DNA of 64,000 nucleotides from assembly GCA_949775045.1 (NCBI GenBank), contig OX459107.1:15927679-15991678 (forward strand), read 5' to 3'. A program made the translations under genes and the position numbers. Shown here piece after piece: positions 11,822-23,884 of the stretch. The notes beneath the pieces are model-generated. The model was not told the origin of the DNA. It did no database searches and saw only the letters and a list, made by a program, of their open reading frames with translations. Every line of letters starts with the position of its first letter. Within the stretch, counting starts at the first letter, position 1. The stretch is from Metridium senile. Taxonomy: Eukaryota > Cnidaria > Anthozoa > Actiniaria > Metridiidae.

Positions 11822-12412
11822 TTTATCCGTTCCACATGTAAACGGCGTTTTCGGTCACCGAAAACGGAGGTTTTCGAATACGCTCTCCAGACTGTAGATT
11901 TTTATACCCGGGTGGTTTATCGTATACGCCGTGTGGACGGCGAAAACGGACCTTTTTGAATACGATGACGATGACGTCAGGCTGTTCTAGTTTTCCGAGT
12001 GTTGTGTTTTCCGCACTTGACGTCATATTTATTATTTTCAATTCCTATCATATTATGACGTCAAGCGCGGAAAACACGACACTTCGGGACTTATTAAAAG
12101 GGTCTATAGCCTACATACAATCGCAAGTTGCCATAAACCGACGGCCAGCAAGACCACGGCGAGTTTGACCTTTAAAAGAATATAATAATATGTAGAATAC
12201 AGCCTTTCCTTTTCCCTTTAATTTACTCGCCTGTTTAGACATATTTACTATATAAAAAGCGGTTGGATTGTGAAGCGAGCGAAGTAAACAAAGATGGCGC
12301 AAAGTGTTGAATTTTCGCGGATGTGCTACTGTAAAGAGCGCATGCGTGCGCATGCTCTGCATGGACGGCTAGCGTATTCGAAGCGTATTCGCGTGGACAG
12401 GGCCTAAGTAAG
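11822..12412. repeat. Foldback-type repeat with GTGTGGACGG motifs
   Basis: Contains CGTTTTCGGTCACCGAAAACG, CGTGTGGACGGCGAAAACGG and ATTCGCGTGGACAGGGCCTA, plus a pair of TGACGTCA-type motifs near 11.97 and 12.06 kb. Related GTCCACACG motifs recur at 43.88-43.97 and 52.31-52.38 kb. No gene is visible. Confidence 0.45.
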
Positions 12413-12429
12413 CCACTTATAAACCCCCT

Positions 12430-14930
12430 GGGGCAGGTCTTTATGAAACCCTTGAAAATGATAACCATATCGCTATGATAACGCTATGATACCCTCATTT
12501 ACATCTAAATTAGTTAACGCCTGCTTCAAGTACTTTTACTAAACTAACACCACGGCTCCCTGTAGTCAGCTCCCGGGAGTCAGCTTATGTAGGGATTTCT
12601 TTCTAACCTTCCTCATAATCATCTTCATTCTTTCATCTAGATCTGTATTCTTATTATCAATGCACCACCATTGCCATCAGCCGAGTTACACACGAGACGG
12701 ACAAATCGTCTGGATGGACAAATCGTCTTATGGCAGAAATGTTGCCTGGTGTGACTACGGGACGAACACATTTCAAGACGAAAAAGTCTGATTTTGCTAA
12801 ATTCACATTCACATGTACAAATTTACGAACAAATTGTCCTTCGAGACTATGTGACCCTCCCCTGACCATCAAAAACCGTGTTTTCTTTTCTTTTGTCATT
12901 AAAATTTACCACAAGCAATTTCTTCCTTTTATAATTAAACAGCTATTTGCATATTCAGCTTGTTAATAAAAAGTCTTTGTACATGTCATTGGTGTCTTAC
13001 ACAACCATAAACACTGCGACTACTATAACGGACAAGCTCAGTTAAATCTCCCTCCAAGTTAGAAGGTAAGAATTATTTCTACAACTTTGTATCTAATACT
13101 TTAAAATATTTTCTTGCTATGATGGTAAATCTAATACTTGAAAAATAGCCTTTTCTCAGCAGTGTACTTTGCTTCAGCAAAGTGAAAATTACTCGAATAT
13201 ATGACTTTACAATACTATGATGATAATCATACGAATTTGACCATTTCGAGATTAGTTAACTTCAATGTACTTGAAAAACATTGTTGTTTATTTAAAGTAA
13301 CTTCTTTATTTCAATTTTTTGCTTTAAAACTAGCATTTGCAGGGATAAATTTCATTTAATTTAAGAAGAAAATAGAACTTAAACTTGCATAAATATAGAA
13401 TATAATAGAAAATATAACTTAACTTGCATGCAGCTCAAATAATCTTAACATTTTTCTTCAGAAAACAAATTGCTTCCTTTTGTATAAATTTTTATCTAAA
13501 TTTTTAGAAAACTATTTCGTTGTCTAAAATACGCGATTTGGAGATCATAGAATTCTATGTTTGTATGAATCGAGTTGGGATAGCTTTCAATGAGAGCTCT
13601 TTGGAAACGGCTAAATATTAAAAAAATATAGATAAAACTCATCATGTAACAGCAATGCAAGATAAATAATACAAATTTAATATAAATGACGAATTTGAAT
13701 TCAAATTTAGTGTAGAATAACAAGTTAAATTTAGCTTTGCAAAATGTAGTTTTTTCGTTCTGAAGTTAGAAGTGAAATTATAATACTATAGCGAAATAAG
13801 ATCACTAATAAATAAATAATAAGGATTTTGTTTTCAACGGTTTGTTTTCAAGTAAAAATGCTTGTTTTTAAGGAAATGTTTTTTTTTTATATATATAAAA
13901 AAACATTTCACTTTGAGATGTACACCTACGTGGCTTTAAAGGTGTGAAACGTTTTTCTTCAAGCCCAACAAAATTTGCATTTCAATAGTTTTGTTGTTCG
14001 CATTATTCAGCAGAGTAAATCAATGAAAACAAACAATAGGAAAACATAGAACTCTATGCTACAATTTTATGTTACTCTTTCGGTATTTTCTTCTATATTT
14101 AGTCATTTTTTCTCATTTAATATTGTTTGCTGTCAATAATGCAGGTTTGTAATCGACATTTTGAATATTGCTGCCAATTTTTTTCTTTCTTTTTTTTGAA
14201 GTAATTAGCTTATTCAATTAACGTTGTCGTTGACAAAGCTTAAGCCTGCCTCTTTAGTAAAATACACCTTTTCAGCTTCAAGTTCAGAGATAGAAATCGT
14301 ACAATCCTAATATACATATGTACAGTCAATTTCATAGCGGTTGTTATTATATAAACTTCAGTGATCAGGTGATCTCCCACGCGAAAAAGTGATATCTTCA
14401 CATTGTGAAAATAACATGTTATTTCACATTTGAAATAACACGTTACCATCTATTTGTTAAAATTTTTAAGAATTTTTGATGCATATCTTGATAAAACTTT
14501 TGCTATTTCATTTGTCATGAGTTTATATCATAAACAGAACATTACATGGGCGCTTGGAGATACCGTTTTTTTTATCTCGGCGCGCCAATGTAATATCCTC
14601 TACTTCAGCAAAAATAAGAGAGAGAAATTTGAAGTGCATTATTCATTTTATGTACTTTCTTGACGTATGTAGAGTTCGAAATCTAAATTATTCATAGGAT
14701 TTACTGGCGCTTAACATTATAAAATATTGATCATTAAGGATGCAAGGTGCTTTCTTGGATAGTTTGTGAATTGTTTAAAAGAGCTTGTTTTATGAAAACA
14801 TGCTTGCAAATTGCCAATGACATATTTTTATTCAGAGTCTATTAAAAGCGTAAATCTAAATACAAAAGTATATTTTAAAGAGCTTGTTAGGTCTAAGCTC
14901 ATGTACCCTAAGTCGCCTGAAGCATTTTAT
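12430..14930. other. Gene-free stretch
   Basis: Strongly AT-rich DNA with no supported exon. It contains a repeat at 12.68-12.86 kb related to the one at 8.64 kb and an AATTAACGTTGTCG motif near 14.21 kb shared with the foldback at 48.24 kb. Confidence 0.5.
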
Positions 14931-14935
14931 AAAAT

Positions 14936-15060
14936 AACTATTTAGAAATCTCGCATTCTGATTGGCTTAGGCGCGTGGTTTATGAGAACACACAAAACAC
15001 GTTTTTGCATGTTGATCAATTTGTATTTTATAAATGTGCTTCATCTAACACTTCGGGCCT
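14936..15060. repeat. Fragment of the GATCAATTTGTATTTTATAA MITE family
   Basis: GATTGGCTTAGGCGCGTG and GTTGATCAATTTGTATTTTA match the longer copies at 27.12, 30.18 and 33.99 kb. Confidence 0.65.
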
Positions 15061-15437
15061 TAAAAGCCTGTTTGCACTAGCAATTTTGTCGCGCAACAAG
15101 AGCTGCGATTTCAATGGCGATTTTATCGCAGCTTTATCGCCGCAATTTCGAATTTCGGACACGTAATATTTACAAATAAAAGAACAATACAAAATGGGAA
15201 TGGTATTGGAAAATTGAGCAAAACTGATGGGATTATGTGATTTTTGGCTGGGTTTGGCTCCAAATATATACTGGGAAATGGGACTCGCTCCCCCCCCCCC
15301 CCCCCCCCCCCCCGCAATCCCTCTTACAGTCAATACGGCCTAGCTAATGCATATGCAGTCTTACGTATTCTTATTTGTAGAGCAGCTGGTGGATAATAAT
15401 TATGAATAAAGACTCTAGTTTAGTCAGTTTTAGCAAG

Positions 15438-15786
15438 TAGAGTGAAGACATTAAACCCGTGAAACAAAATTACAGCGCGACACGCGCTACCGTTTCCATT
15501 TAGCAAGATTTCTTACAAAATCTTGACACTATTTTAACACTAATCAGTGACGTCCATCACACTTTCCTGGAGGCCATGGGTTGATTAAAAGTCGCCGAAG
15601 AGTTAAAAAAAGTGTCAAAGTTTCGTCAAAAATCTTGCTCAGTGGAAACGGTAGCGCGCATCGCGCTGTAACTGAATAGTCAAGGTGTAATAGTCCGCCA
15701 TAGACACAAAAGAAAACAATGGAATTAAAGACTGCTAAGGTGTATTAGTCTAATATCTATTTCACGGGTTAAATGACTTCACTCTA
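15438..15786. mobile_element. Tc1/mariner-like MITE with a nested MITE
   Basis: The ends TAGAGTGAAGACATTAAACC and its inverse (ACCCGTGAAATAG...CTTCACTCTA) bound a foldback. Inside, 15473-15668 is a second element with ends CAGCGCGACACGCGCTACCG and mirror, flanked by TA. The empty form of the outer element is at 43276-43419, which proves the nesting. Confidence 0.8.
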
Positions 15787-16189
15787 GTAGTTGAAGTAGA
15801 TGTATAGCTTAGATACACTACAACAACCTATGTACAGTATCTAATAAATAGTTTGCCCTGATATCTGATCTTTGAGTGCCGCTCTATCCCTTCTACTACT
15901 GCATTCCCGGTTATACCAAAATAACCCATTTTACAAAATGTCTCAGAATATTTTGGCAATAAGCCTTGATAATTATTTTACAATGTTGTTGAAGTAATGT
16001 TTCTCAAACATGATTAATTATTTAAAGACGCCTTTGAAAATGTTTTTATTACAATACACCAACTCTCTTGAGGTAATTAGATAGATCCTCTCAAGACAGT
16101 TAATGAATATCTTTGTTAATGATGGATGAAGAAAAGCGTCTATGTTTTCATTTTATATTCTCTGAATTCCAATGTATTCTAGAGCGAAA

Positions 16190-16560
16190 ACACTAAAACC
16201 ATGAAATAGAAACAAAATAGTTACTAACTAATAGTTTTTATTTAGTGACTATTTAGTCAGTATCACTCAACCAGAAACATCAAATACAAAAGGAAACAAT
16301 ACCTCATTACAACTTTACTTGTCTTTTATAGTAACTAATAGTCACTAAATAAGAACTATTACACAGGAGCAATTTTATTTCATGGATATAGTGTTTGCGC
16401 TCTACCTCATTACAACTTTACTTGTCTTTGATAGTGACTAATAGTAACTAAATAAGAACTATTACACAGTAGCAATTCTATTTTGTTTCATGGATATAGT
16501 GTTAGCGTTCTATCTGTGTCATGAATGGAGTTAATACAGTTAAACCATGAAATAATATTA
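16190..16560. repeat. TATTTAGTGACTA repeats
   Basis: Several direct and inverted copies of AGTTACTAACTAATAG, ACTAATAGTCACTAAAT and TTTCATGGATATAGTGTT. They are related to the GAGTACAAACACTAAAA and CCCGTGAAA MITE families elsewhere. No coding potential. Confidence 0.55.
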
Positions 16561-16704
16561 AGTAAATTCTAACAAATAGTCACTATTTAGTGACTAATTG
16601 TTGCTACTATTCACCCAGAATAAAAAATAAAACAAAGGATAATGAGGTTTCTTGGGTATTACTCTTTTGTCTCAAGATGTTCTGGTTGAGCGATAGTGAC
16701 AAAA

Positions 16705-17135
16705 TAATCACTATCATTATCATCATCATTACCATCATTATCATCACCATCATGCACTAGCTATCGTTAGTATCATCATCATCATTACCATCATTATCAT
16801 CACCATCACTAGCTATCGTTAGCATCATCATCATCATCATCATCATTATCATCACCATCACTAGTATCGTTAGCATCATCATCATCATCATTACCATATC
16901 ATCATTACCATCATCATCATCATTATCATCATTACCATCATCAACATCATCATCATCATCATCATCGATCATCATCACTATCGTTAGCATCATCATCATC
17001 ACTAGCTATCGTTAGCATCGGTCATCATTATCATCATCATCATCACTATCATTACCATCATCACATCATCATCATCATCATTACCATCATCATTACCATC
17101 ATCATCATCACTATCGTTATCATTATTATACATTT
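16705..17135. repeat. ATC/CAT trinucleotide array
   Basis: Long runs of ATCATCATC interrupted by ACTAGCTATCGTTAGC units, ending just before the CAP gene. The poly-Asp and poly-Met ORFs read from it are artefacts. Confidence 0.9.
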
Positions 17136-17144
17136 CACTCCCAG

Positions 17145-18281
17145 ATGGACGCTTTTGGCAAACAAGCATTGGACGGACACAACCAATACCGCTCTCAGCA
17201 CCAGGTCTCTTCTTTAGCCTGGTCACCTGAGTTGGCAGACGGCGCAAAGGCCTGGGCTGAGAAACTCGCTCAAACAGGAGTCTTGCAGCATGCGCCAAAA
17301 GAGAAACGACAGGGGGATGGTGAGAATATATTTATGATCATGGGGAAAGCCAACGTTGAAGGCAGTGACGCCGTTGACAGCTGGTATTCTGAGGTAAAAA
17401 AAAAAAGCCATCAAATCATGAAGATTGTTCATCGTAGATATGAGACAATAGTATGTTATATATATTTGTCTCACTTTCGACATTCGTGAAACAAATGAAT
17501 ACCATACTATTTAAAAACATGTCCAATTATGGTTTCACAATTATAAGAAACATCGACGCAGTCCACACTAGTTTTACCGCTAGTTATCGTACATTTTTAC
17601 TCCAATTGTTTCCTTAGAAACATCGACGCAGTCCACACTAGTTTAACCGCTAGTTATCGTACATTTTTACTCCAATTGTTTGCTTAGAAACATCGACGCA
17701 GTCCACACTAGTTTAACAGCTAGTTATTGTACATTTTTACTCCAATTGTTTCCTTAGAAACATCGACGCAGTCCACACTAGTTTAACTGCTAGGTATCGT
17801 ACATTTTTACTCCAATTGTTTCCTTAGAAACATCGATGCAGTCCACACTAGTTTAACCGCTAGTTATCGTACATTTTTACACCAATTGTTTCCTTAGAAA
17901 CATCGACGCAGTCCACACTAGTTTAACCGTTAGTTGTCGTACATTTTTACTCCAATTGTTTCATTAAAGCACTGACGCAGTCTACAATAGTTTAACCGCA
18001 AGTTGTCGCATTTTTTTCATGGTTACAGCTGGGCTCAAAATTCTTTTTAAACCATGCTAAATAAAACCATTATTGTTTCTCAGGTCAAGAAGTACAATTT
18101 CACTAAGAGTGGTTTCCAAAGTGGTACAGGGCATTTCACACAAGTGGTTTGGAAAGACAGCAAGCAGTTTGGTATCGCTAAGGCAATGTCAAAAGATGGC
18201 AAGGTTTTTGTGGTAGCGAGATACCGTCCAGCAGGGAATCTCCTCTCTACTTTTAACAACAACGTTTTTTCATCCAAATAG
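17145..18281 (+). CDS. GAPR-1-like CAP-superfamily protein, two coding exons
   Basis: Exons are 17145-17393 and 18084-18281, both in phase 0, giving 148 aa, close to the usual GAPR-1 (GLIPR2) length of about 154 aa. There is no signal peptide, as expected for the Golgi-associated cytosolic-face subgroup. CAP features: N-terminal HNQYR helix, H49, GENI (59-62), E83, and the CAP1 signature GHFTQVVW (99-106) with H100, followed by FVVARYRPAGN. The tetrad H49/E60/E83/H100 appears complete. The ATG follows directly on a CAG acceptor-like sequence, so a 5' untranslated exon is possible. It is convergent with a paralogue at 20.8-19.8 kb. The function of GAPR-1 proteins is not settled (lipid and membrane binding in the human protein). 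Confidence 0.9.
17547..18010. repeat. 70-bp tandem repeat in the CAP intron (family A)
   Basis: GAAACATCGACGCAGTCCAC starts at 17547, 17617, 17687, 17757, 17827 and 17897, a strict 70-bp period, with a diverged seventh copy. The core ACATCGACGCAGTCCACACT plus AGTTTAACCGCTAGTT is related to family B. Reverse single copies occur at about 8.28-8.40 and 22.46-22.53 kb. Confidence 0.92.
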
Positions 18282-18300
18282 AGCGGTTTTCATTAACCTG

Positions 18301-18428
18301 GGGGCGGTAGTACGAAGCCTGAATAGCGTTATCCACCGGATAAATCCCTATCCAACGGATAAAACCTATACAAATTCTATACACTGGATAACTCTTATCC
18401 AGGCTTTGTACAACTGGCCGCAGTTGTT
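18301..18428. mobile_element. Short MITE-like foldback
   Basis: GCGGTAGTACGAAGCCTGAA at the left is mirrored by CAGGCTTTGTACAACTGGCC at the right, with GGATAA/TTATCC repeats inside. It sits just 3' of the CAP gene stop. Confidence 0.6.
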
Positions 18429-19144
18429 CTTTTGTTGTTATTTGACTATCTTACTTTAACTAATACACTTTGTTGCACGGGTAAATGAAAACAACTATAA
18501 TTATAGGAGATGTAATTAAACGAGTGCTATTTAATAAAACAATAACAATGTACTGCAGAAATGACTGGATAGTTTTTTGTTGTGTATTCAAAGTAAGTAA
18601 ATCGATGAACTCACAGCTATATCAATGAGCTTTGTCACACGATAGGTATGTTTATTCCCATGAGAGCAAAACTTTGTTTGGAACGCTCAGGCTGAAACGA
18701 GGGAAAGAAAACCCAAGGGATTCAAAACCTATTAAAAACCTATTGTTTCAACCAATATGGCGGCCCCGTGATAAAATGGAATCTACACCCATCCAGAAAC
18801 TTGGTCATCTTTTTACAGTGATAAATGATTGACTTTGTTACTCCTTGGAGCTGTTTTGTAGTTAATAATATTACCTTAATTTGTTTTAAGTACACATAAA
18901 AAAAGATGGGATGAAATTATAGGTATAATTAATACGGCTAGTCTGGCTTGTAAGTCTTCTTATTACATTAATACTGTGAGGAATAATTTCTGTTTGGAAC
19001 AATTTACCTGAACATTTTAAATGTCTTCCTCTTAATGCGTTTAAAAAGCTACTCTTAAAATAAGTTTATTAGATTCCTATAATGTTAATAACTCGTCATA
19101 GTTTTTGCATGTCCATCTGGTACATATTGCAAGTAATAAAGTTG

Positions 19145-19190
19145 TTCGGTTGTTGTTGCTGTTATTAATGTTGTTGTAATTGTTGCTGTT

Positions 19191-19246
<56 letters not shown>

Positions 19247-19340
19247 CATTGTTATTGTCATTGTCAGTGTTATTGTTATTGTCATTGTCATTGTCATTGT
19301 TATTGTTATTGTTATTGTTATCATTGTTGTTGTTGTTGGA
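19145..19340. repeat. TTG microsatellite
   Basis: About 20 TTG units in a row, then mixed TTATTGTCATTG repeats. Poly-Asn and poly-Leu ORFs here are artefacts. Confidence 0.9.
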
Positions 19341-19454
19341 TGAGATTATCGAGCATTCGTACTCGTCGTTTCTCTGAGGGGCAAAAAACATCGCTTTGTT
19401 ATCTTTGAGGTACCAGTACGTCAATTGAAATTTAAAATTTCGACATTTCTTTGC

Positions 19455-19600
19455 AAAACAAAGAGAGAAACAAAGAAACAAAGAAACAAAGAAACAAAGA
19501 AAGAAAGAGAGAAAGAAAGAAAGAAAGAAAGAGAAAGAGAAAGAAAGAAAGAAAGAAAGAGAGAAAGAAAGAAAGAGAGAAAGAAAGAAAGAAAGAAAAC
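19455..19600. repeat. GAAA microsatellite
   Basis: AAACAAAGAAAC and GAAAGAAAGAAA runs between the two convergent CAP genes. Confidence 0.9.
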
Positions 19601-19791
19601 AAGAGCCGTTTATAAGGTTAAAGGTTTGATTTATTCTTTGTTCAATCATTTAACATTCGTTTTAACCTACCACGCCTTACGCCTTATATAACGGGCCGCG
19701 GCACTGTTAAACATACTACAGGATTAATAATAATTCATCATAATAATCATCAACTAGAGATCGATGAATTTATCTAGAGCAAACAGACTGC

Positions 19792-20805
19792 TCACTGAGG
19801 AGGGGAGATATTAGCTTCAAACTGAGACATAAAGTTTCCCGCTGGCCTGTACCGTCCAACCACAAAGATCTTCCCATCGTCAGTCCTTGAGTACGCAATG
19901 CCCATCTCTTTGGTAGACTTCCAGACCACTTGGGTAAAATGACCAGTATTTCCAGCGAAGCGATCGTTGTCAAAGTCGTAATCCTTTATCTCTGCATACC
20001 ACGCATCGACAGCTTCTCTTCCTCCTAGCTCAGTCTGGCCAAAAACATAGAAGATGTTCTCACCATCGTTATTTCGCTCTTTAGGTGAGGCGTGGGCCAT
20101 CTGTCCAGTACTTGCCAGCTTGTCGGCCCAGGCCTGCGCTTCTTTAGCCATGGAGGCGCTATATAATAATAATAATAATGACTTTATTAAATGACTTTGC
20201 AATTATTATTATAAGGATAAAAACAATTGAATTATGTCATTTTTACATGACTCGATGACTACTTTTAAATATAATATATAATATGGTATAGTATAGTATA
20301 AAAAGTCTGTATATTTATCAATTAAAATGTCTCACGGCAAACGGAATAAAACTGTTCTTGTACCGTTCTGTACGATAGTTTATTTGATACTTTCTTTTTT
20401 TACGTAGGTTATAGTTTTTCGTTGCTGTTTCCGGAAGTAGGTGTGAAAGTTTGCTTTTGTCGGATATGCGTTGAAAAAAGTTCTTACAAATATTATATCT
20501 TCTTACTGAAAGGAGTTCAAGTCCAGCTTTACCAAGTGCTTCTGTGTAGTTCAAATCAGGGTAGGCAATGAAAAGTGCTCTTTTCTGGATTCTTTCGATA
20601 TTCTCGCTGAGGTAGGAGGGTAATCCGGTGTGCCATACCGGGCAACCATATTCAAGTATCGGTCTAGTAAAGCTGCAAAAGATCTGACATAATTGGCTCG
20701 GTTTAAAACCTGACCTTCTGACCTTCTATATTTGAGGGCTGGGGCCTTGTGTTTCGCACGGTATTTGTTGTGCGTGTCCAAAGCTTCTTTTTCAAACTGA
20801 TCCAT
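19792..20805 (-). pseudogene. GAPR-1-like CAP gene interrupted by a LINE insertion
   Basis: The reading frame runs on the complement from ATG 20805 to 20726, is broken by a retrotransposon fragment, and resumes at 20158 to the stop at 19792. The two parts total 447 bases (148 codons plus stop), the same length as the intact paralogue at 17.1 kb. Domain features are present: HNKYR, GENI, DAWYAEIKDYDF and GHFTQVVW, then FVVGRYRPAGN. The break falls where the paralogue has continuous coding sequence, so this is insertion into an exon, not an intron. The intron found at the DSWYSE/VKKYNF position of the paralogue is absent here, suggesting intron loss or a retrocopy. Apart from the insertion I see no stop or frameshift, so the insertion may be young or polymorphic. 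Confidence 0.85.
20165..20725 (-). mobile_element. 5'-truncated non-LTR retrotransposon (LINE) 3' end
   Basis: Reading on the complement, one frame encodes the C-terminal end of a non-LTR reverse-transcriptase protein (RPILEYGCPVWHTGLP, ENIERIQKRAL, YNLRKKRKY, NSFIPFAVRHFN) ending at 20318. An AT-rich 3' UTR and a short ATT-repeat tail follow. The element is flanked by ATATAG at 20726-20731 and 20159-20164, a target-site duplication. This pattern is typical of CR1/jockey-like insertions. Confidence 0.85.
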
Positions 20806-20829
20806 TTTGAATTGAACTGGAAATGATTA

Positions 20830-23800
20830 ATAACAGATATAAACTAAGTTACTTGACAATACATTATGTAAAAAGACTCGTACTTGCTGTACAACAACAA
20901 CAGATCGACTAAATAACAGCCCGATTTGTTGAAAATATTTTAAAACTCTTCTTGTTTGCAGTCGCACTAAGGCTTTTATACGCTCTTAGCGCAAAAAAAT
21001 GCTTGATCTTTGCATAGTAGTGTTTGCACGCCCGAAAAATCTTATGTGCGCGCCTGTAGACTAAGAAAGCGTGTAGCTAGCTATAGAGTTGTTACATTAT
21101 ATACAATCCATAAAGTTGGAAAAGAAGTAAAGAATTCAACTGAAGCAACAGTTTAGCTACACTTTTTTACAAGGCGTGCCTCTAAATATGTGCACAATTT
21201 GCACATGCAGAAACTCTTAACAAACTTGCAAACTTAAGGAGCGATGCCAACACTATTGCACTATTACTTACTATTGCAATAAAATAAACTATCAATCGAT
21301 TACATGCAATTGCATGAATGACTAGAGAAAATACAAATCTTTACATAGCAAGCTCGCTGTACGTTGAATAGCAGGAAAAGTTTGAGATAGTTAAAAACCT
21401 CGTAGTTCTGCACGAAGGCTACACATTTTTAGATTAAGACTTTGCTTGTGAATTTCTTGCTTAAAAAGAAAGATTTGCTTACCTCAATACAACTGCAGGG
21501 AAATGCTTTGTCCTTTATTGGCCTGTAGAAGACTGAATTGACTTTCAAGAATATACCCCCTTAAATACCCGCTAATAGCTCATAAATATTTCATGGCTTT
21601 TCTGCGGAACGGAGTTGGGTTTGTTGGGCAGTCCCCACAAAAATGGGACATATTGAATATTTACAAAAGGCAAGCAACAAAGTTTGCAGAATAGTACGTG
21701 AAGTTGATAGAGAATCGGTACGGATCAAAGACTATCCGTGAAGACTAATTTACTTCCACGGTTTGAAAGCAGAAGACCCCAGGAACCGCACTCACTCTGA
21801 AAACATCGTTTAGCCACAGATGGCCGTTCCCTGTACCCTCAGACCATATTGTTAAAGCTCTTTGCGTGAGATCGTCCTAAAACGCCGCAAACAAAAAAAA
21901 TTCGAAAGATTTTTTTTTTTCAATGTCAAGACGTTGGTTGGATAACCCTTTGGAAGCTCTCTTTCTGTGAGATTGTCCTTAAACGCAGACAAAAAAAATT
22001 AGAAAGGGTTTTTTTAATGTCAAGGCGTTGGATTGATGACCCTTTGGAATAGTAAAACTAGATGAAGGGCGTGGATGTACCCGGTTAACTCAGGTTATGT
22101 CTATAAAGAAAATATGGATTGAAAATCCATAATAACTGGTGGTTAAGGTGTTTCCCAGTACTTAGGGTTTTTTTTACCACACTTCCCATTTTCATGAATG
22201 AATGAATGAATGAACAATCAAATGAATGAATGGTAAGTAAACTTAAGTAAGACTAATTTACTTCCACGGTTTGAAAGCAGACGACCCCAAGAACCGCACA
22301 CACTGTGAAAACATCGTTTAGCCACCTGTACGAAAAGAATTCGAAATATATATTTTTTAATGTCAAGACGTTGGATTGATAACCCTTTAGAATTAAAACT
22401 AGATAAAGGGCGTGGGTCTACCCGGTTAACTCTGCAGGTTATGTTTATATAAAGAAAATACGGAATAAAAATGCACGATAGCTAGCGGTTAAAGTGGTAT
22501 GGACTGCGTCGGTGTTTCAAAAGAAACAATTAGAGTTCAAAATACAATATTTGGTGGCAGTCACTGTTTGGTGCTTTATGGTAGATCTGTCGTGTATTAA
22601 CATTTTCACAGCAACATTGGTGTAACAGAACGGGGTATCTTGATATTCAAATGAAACAAAGTAGCGTTTTGCATGACCTAAAGTCCGTCGCAATTTTGAG
22701 CCATTTTTCGGCATTTTGCATGGTTAACAGTCCATCAAAAATCGCAATTTGTGGTTATTTTTGAACGTTTTGCAATAATGTCATAGACTGTCAAATGTCA
22801 TCATTGCGATAATATCTTGTTTTGGTGTTTTCTTTTGATATTATAGTTGCTGTTGGGGTTGGCTCTTTTAAATTCAATTATTGGTTAAAACCACTGTAGT
22901 CAGAAAAACAAACACCATCAATTAGTCTAGTTGGGTTAACACCGAAAACGAATGAAAATAACTATAGTGGTTAAACTAGTGAAAACTGAGCCGTAAAGTC
23001 GAGAAAATTATCATGTGACCAATCTAAAAATGGCGTGACATTAATCTAAGGAAGCAATTGCATAGCTAGTTAAAGTCCTTATAAAAGAGTCAGTTTAGAA
23101 GTTTACATCTAGCCAGAGTACGTAAGTGCTATATGATTTTGAGCTTAAGTATGTCTATAAAAAAACGTTTCGTTTTGTAATAGAGAACTTCCAGCCACAG
23201 ATGTTGAATTTCTGACACCTCTCGTCAATTTGAAAACGTTAACGACAGAAAATGATAAAACATAAAAAAAAACGTTTCGACACGACCTGCTGTCATTATC
23301 AAGAGTGCTTATATTAGATATCATTTGATTCAATTTTGATTTTATTTGCAGCCGTTGCGCTCTCAATATCCTAGTCTAAAATAGCGGTCTGAATATAGGT
23401 GATTGTAGAACGCAATGAGACGATGTAAGAAGCGCTGTAAACTGAAAAACTATCACTGAACAAAATATAAAAAAATAACTCAATTAGTAAGGGCGCGGCT
23501 TTCGGAGCGAGAGGTCCAAAGTTCGTTTCCATTTTGTAAAGTTTTGAGACACCTTAAAAACTACTAAAACTCTTTTACATTCAAACTGTATCACTCTTTA
23601 ATGCAGCTTAATTCCATTGTGTTCTTTTGTTGTTATTTGACTATTACACTTTAACTAATACACTTTGTTTCACGGGTTAATGAGAACAATTCTAACCCGT
23701 GAAACACACTTTAGTCTATCACTCTTTAATGTAGCTTAATTCCATTGTGTTCTTGTGTTGTTATTTGCTATTAATACACTTTGTTTCACGGGTTCATGAG

Positions 23801-23880
23801 AACAACTATATATGTTACTTCGTTAATTGTGATAGCTGTTTCACGGCCGATGGCGTGCACTCCCCGATTAAAGGATTAAG
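20830..23880. other. Gene-free stretch with a degenerate duplication
   Basis: No supported exon. Two related segments (about 21.74-22.07 and 22.25-22.44 kb) share ACTTCCACGGTTTGAAAGCA, GAAAACATCGTTTAGCCAC and GGGCGTGG(A/G)T(G/C)TACCCGGTT, so they look like diverged copies of one repeat. The segments at 23.62-23.80 kb repeat a TTTCACGGGTT MITE motif. Confidence 0.5.
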
Positions 23881-23884
23881 TAAT

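Noticed and set aside
19077..19649. 190-aa ORF with poly-Asn and Phe/Ser stretches
   Set aside because: Produced by TTG and GAAA microsatellites.
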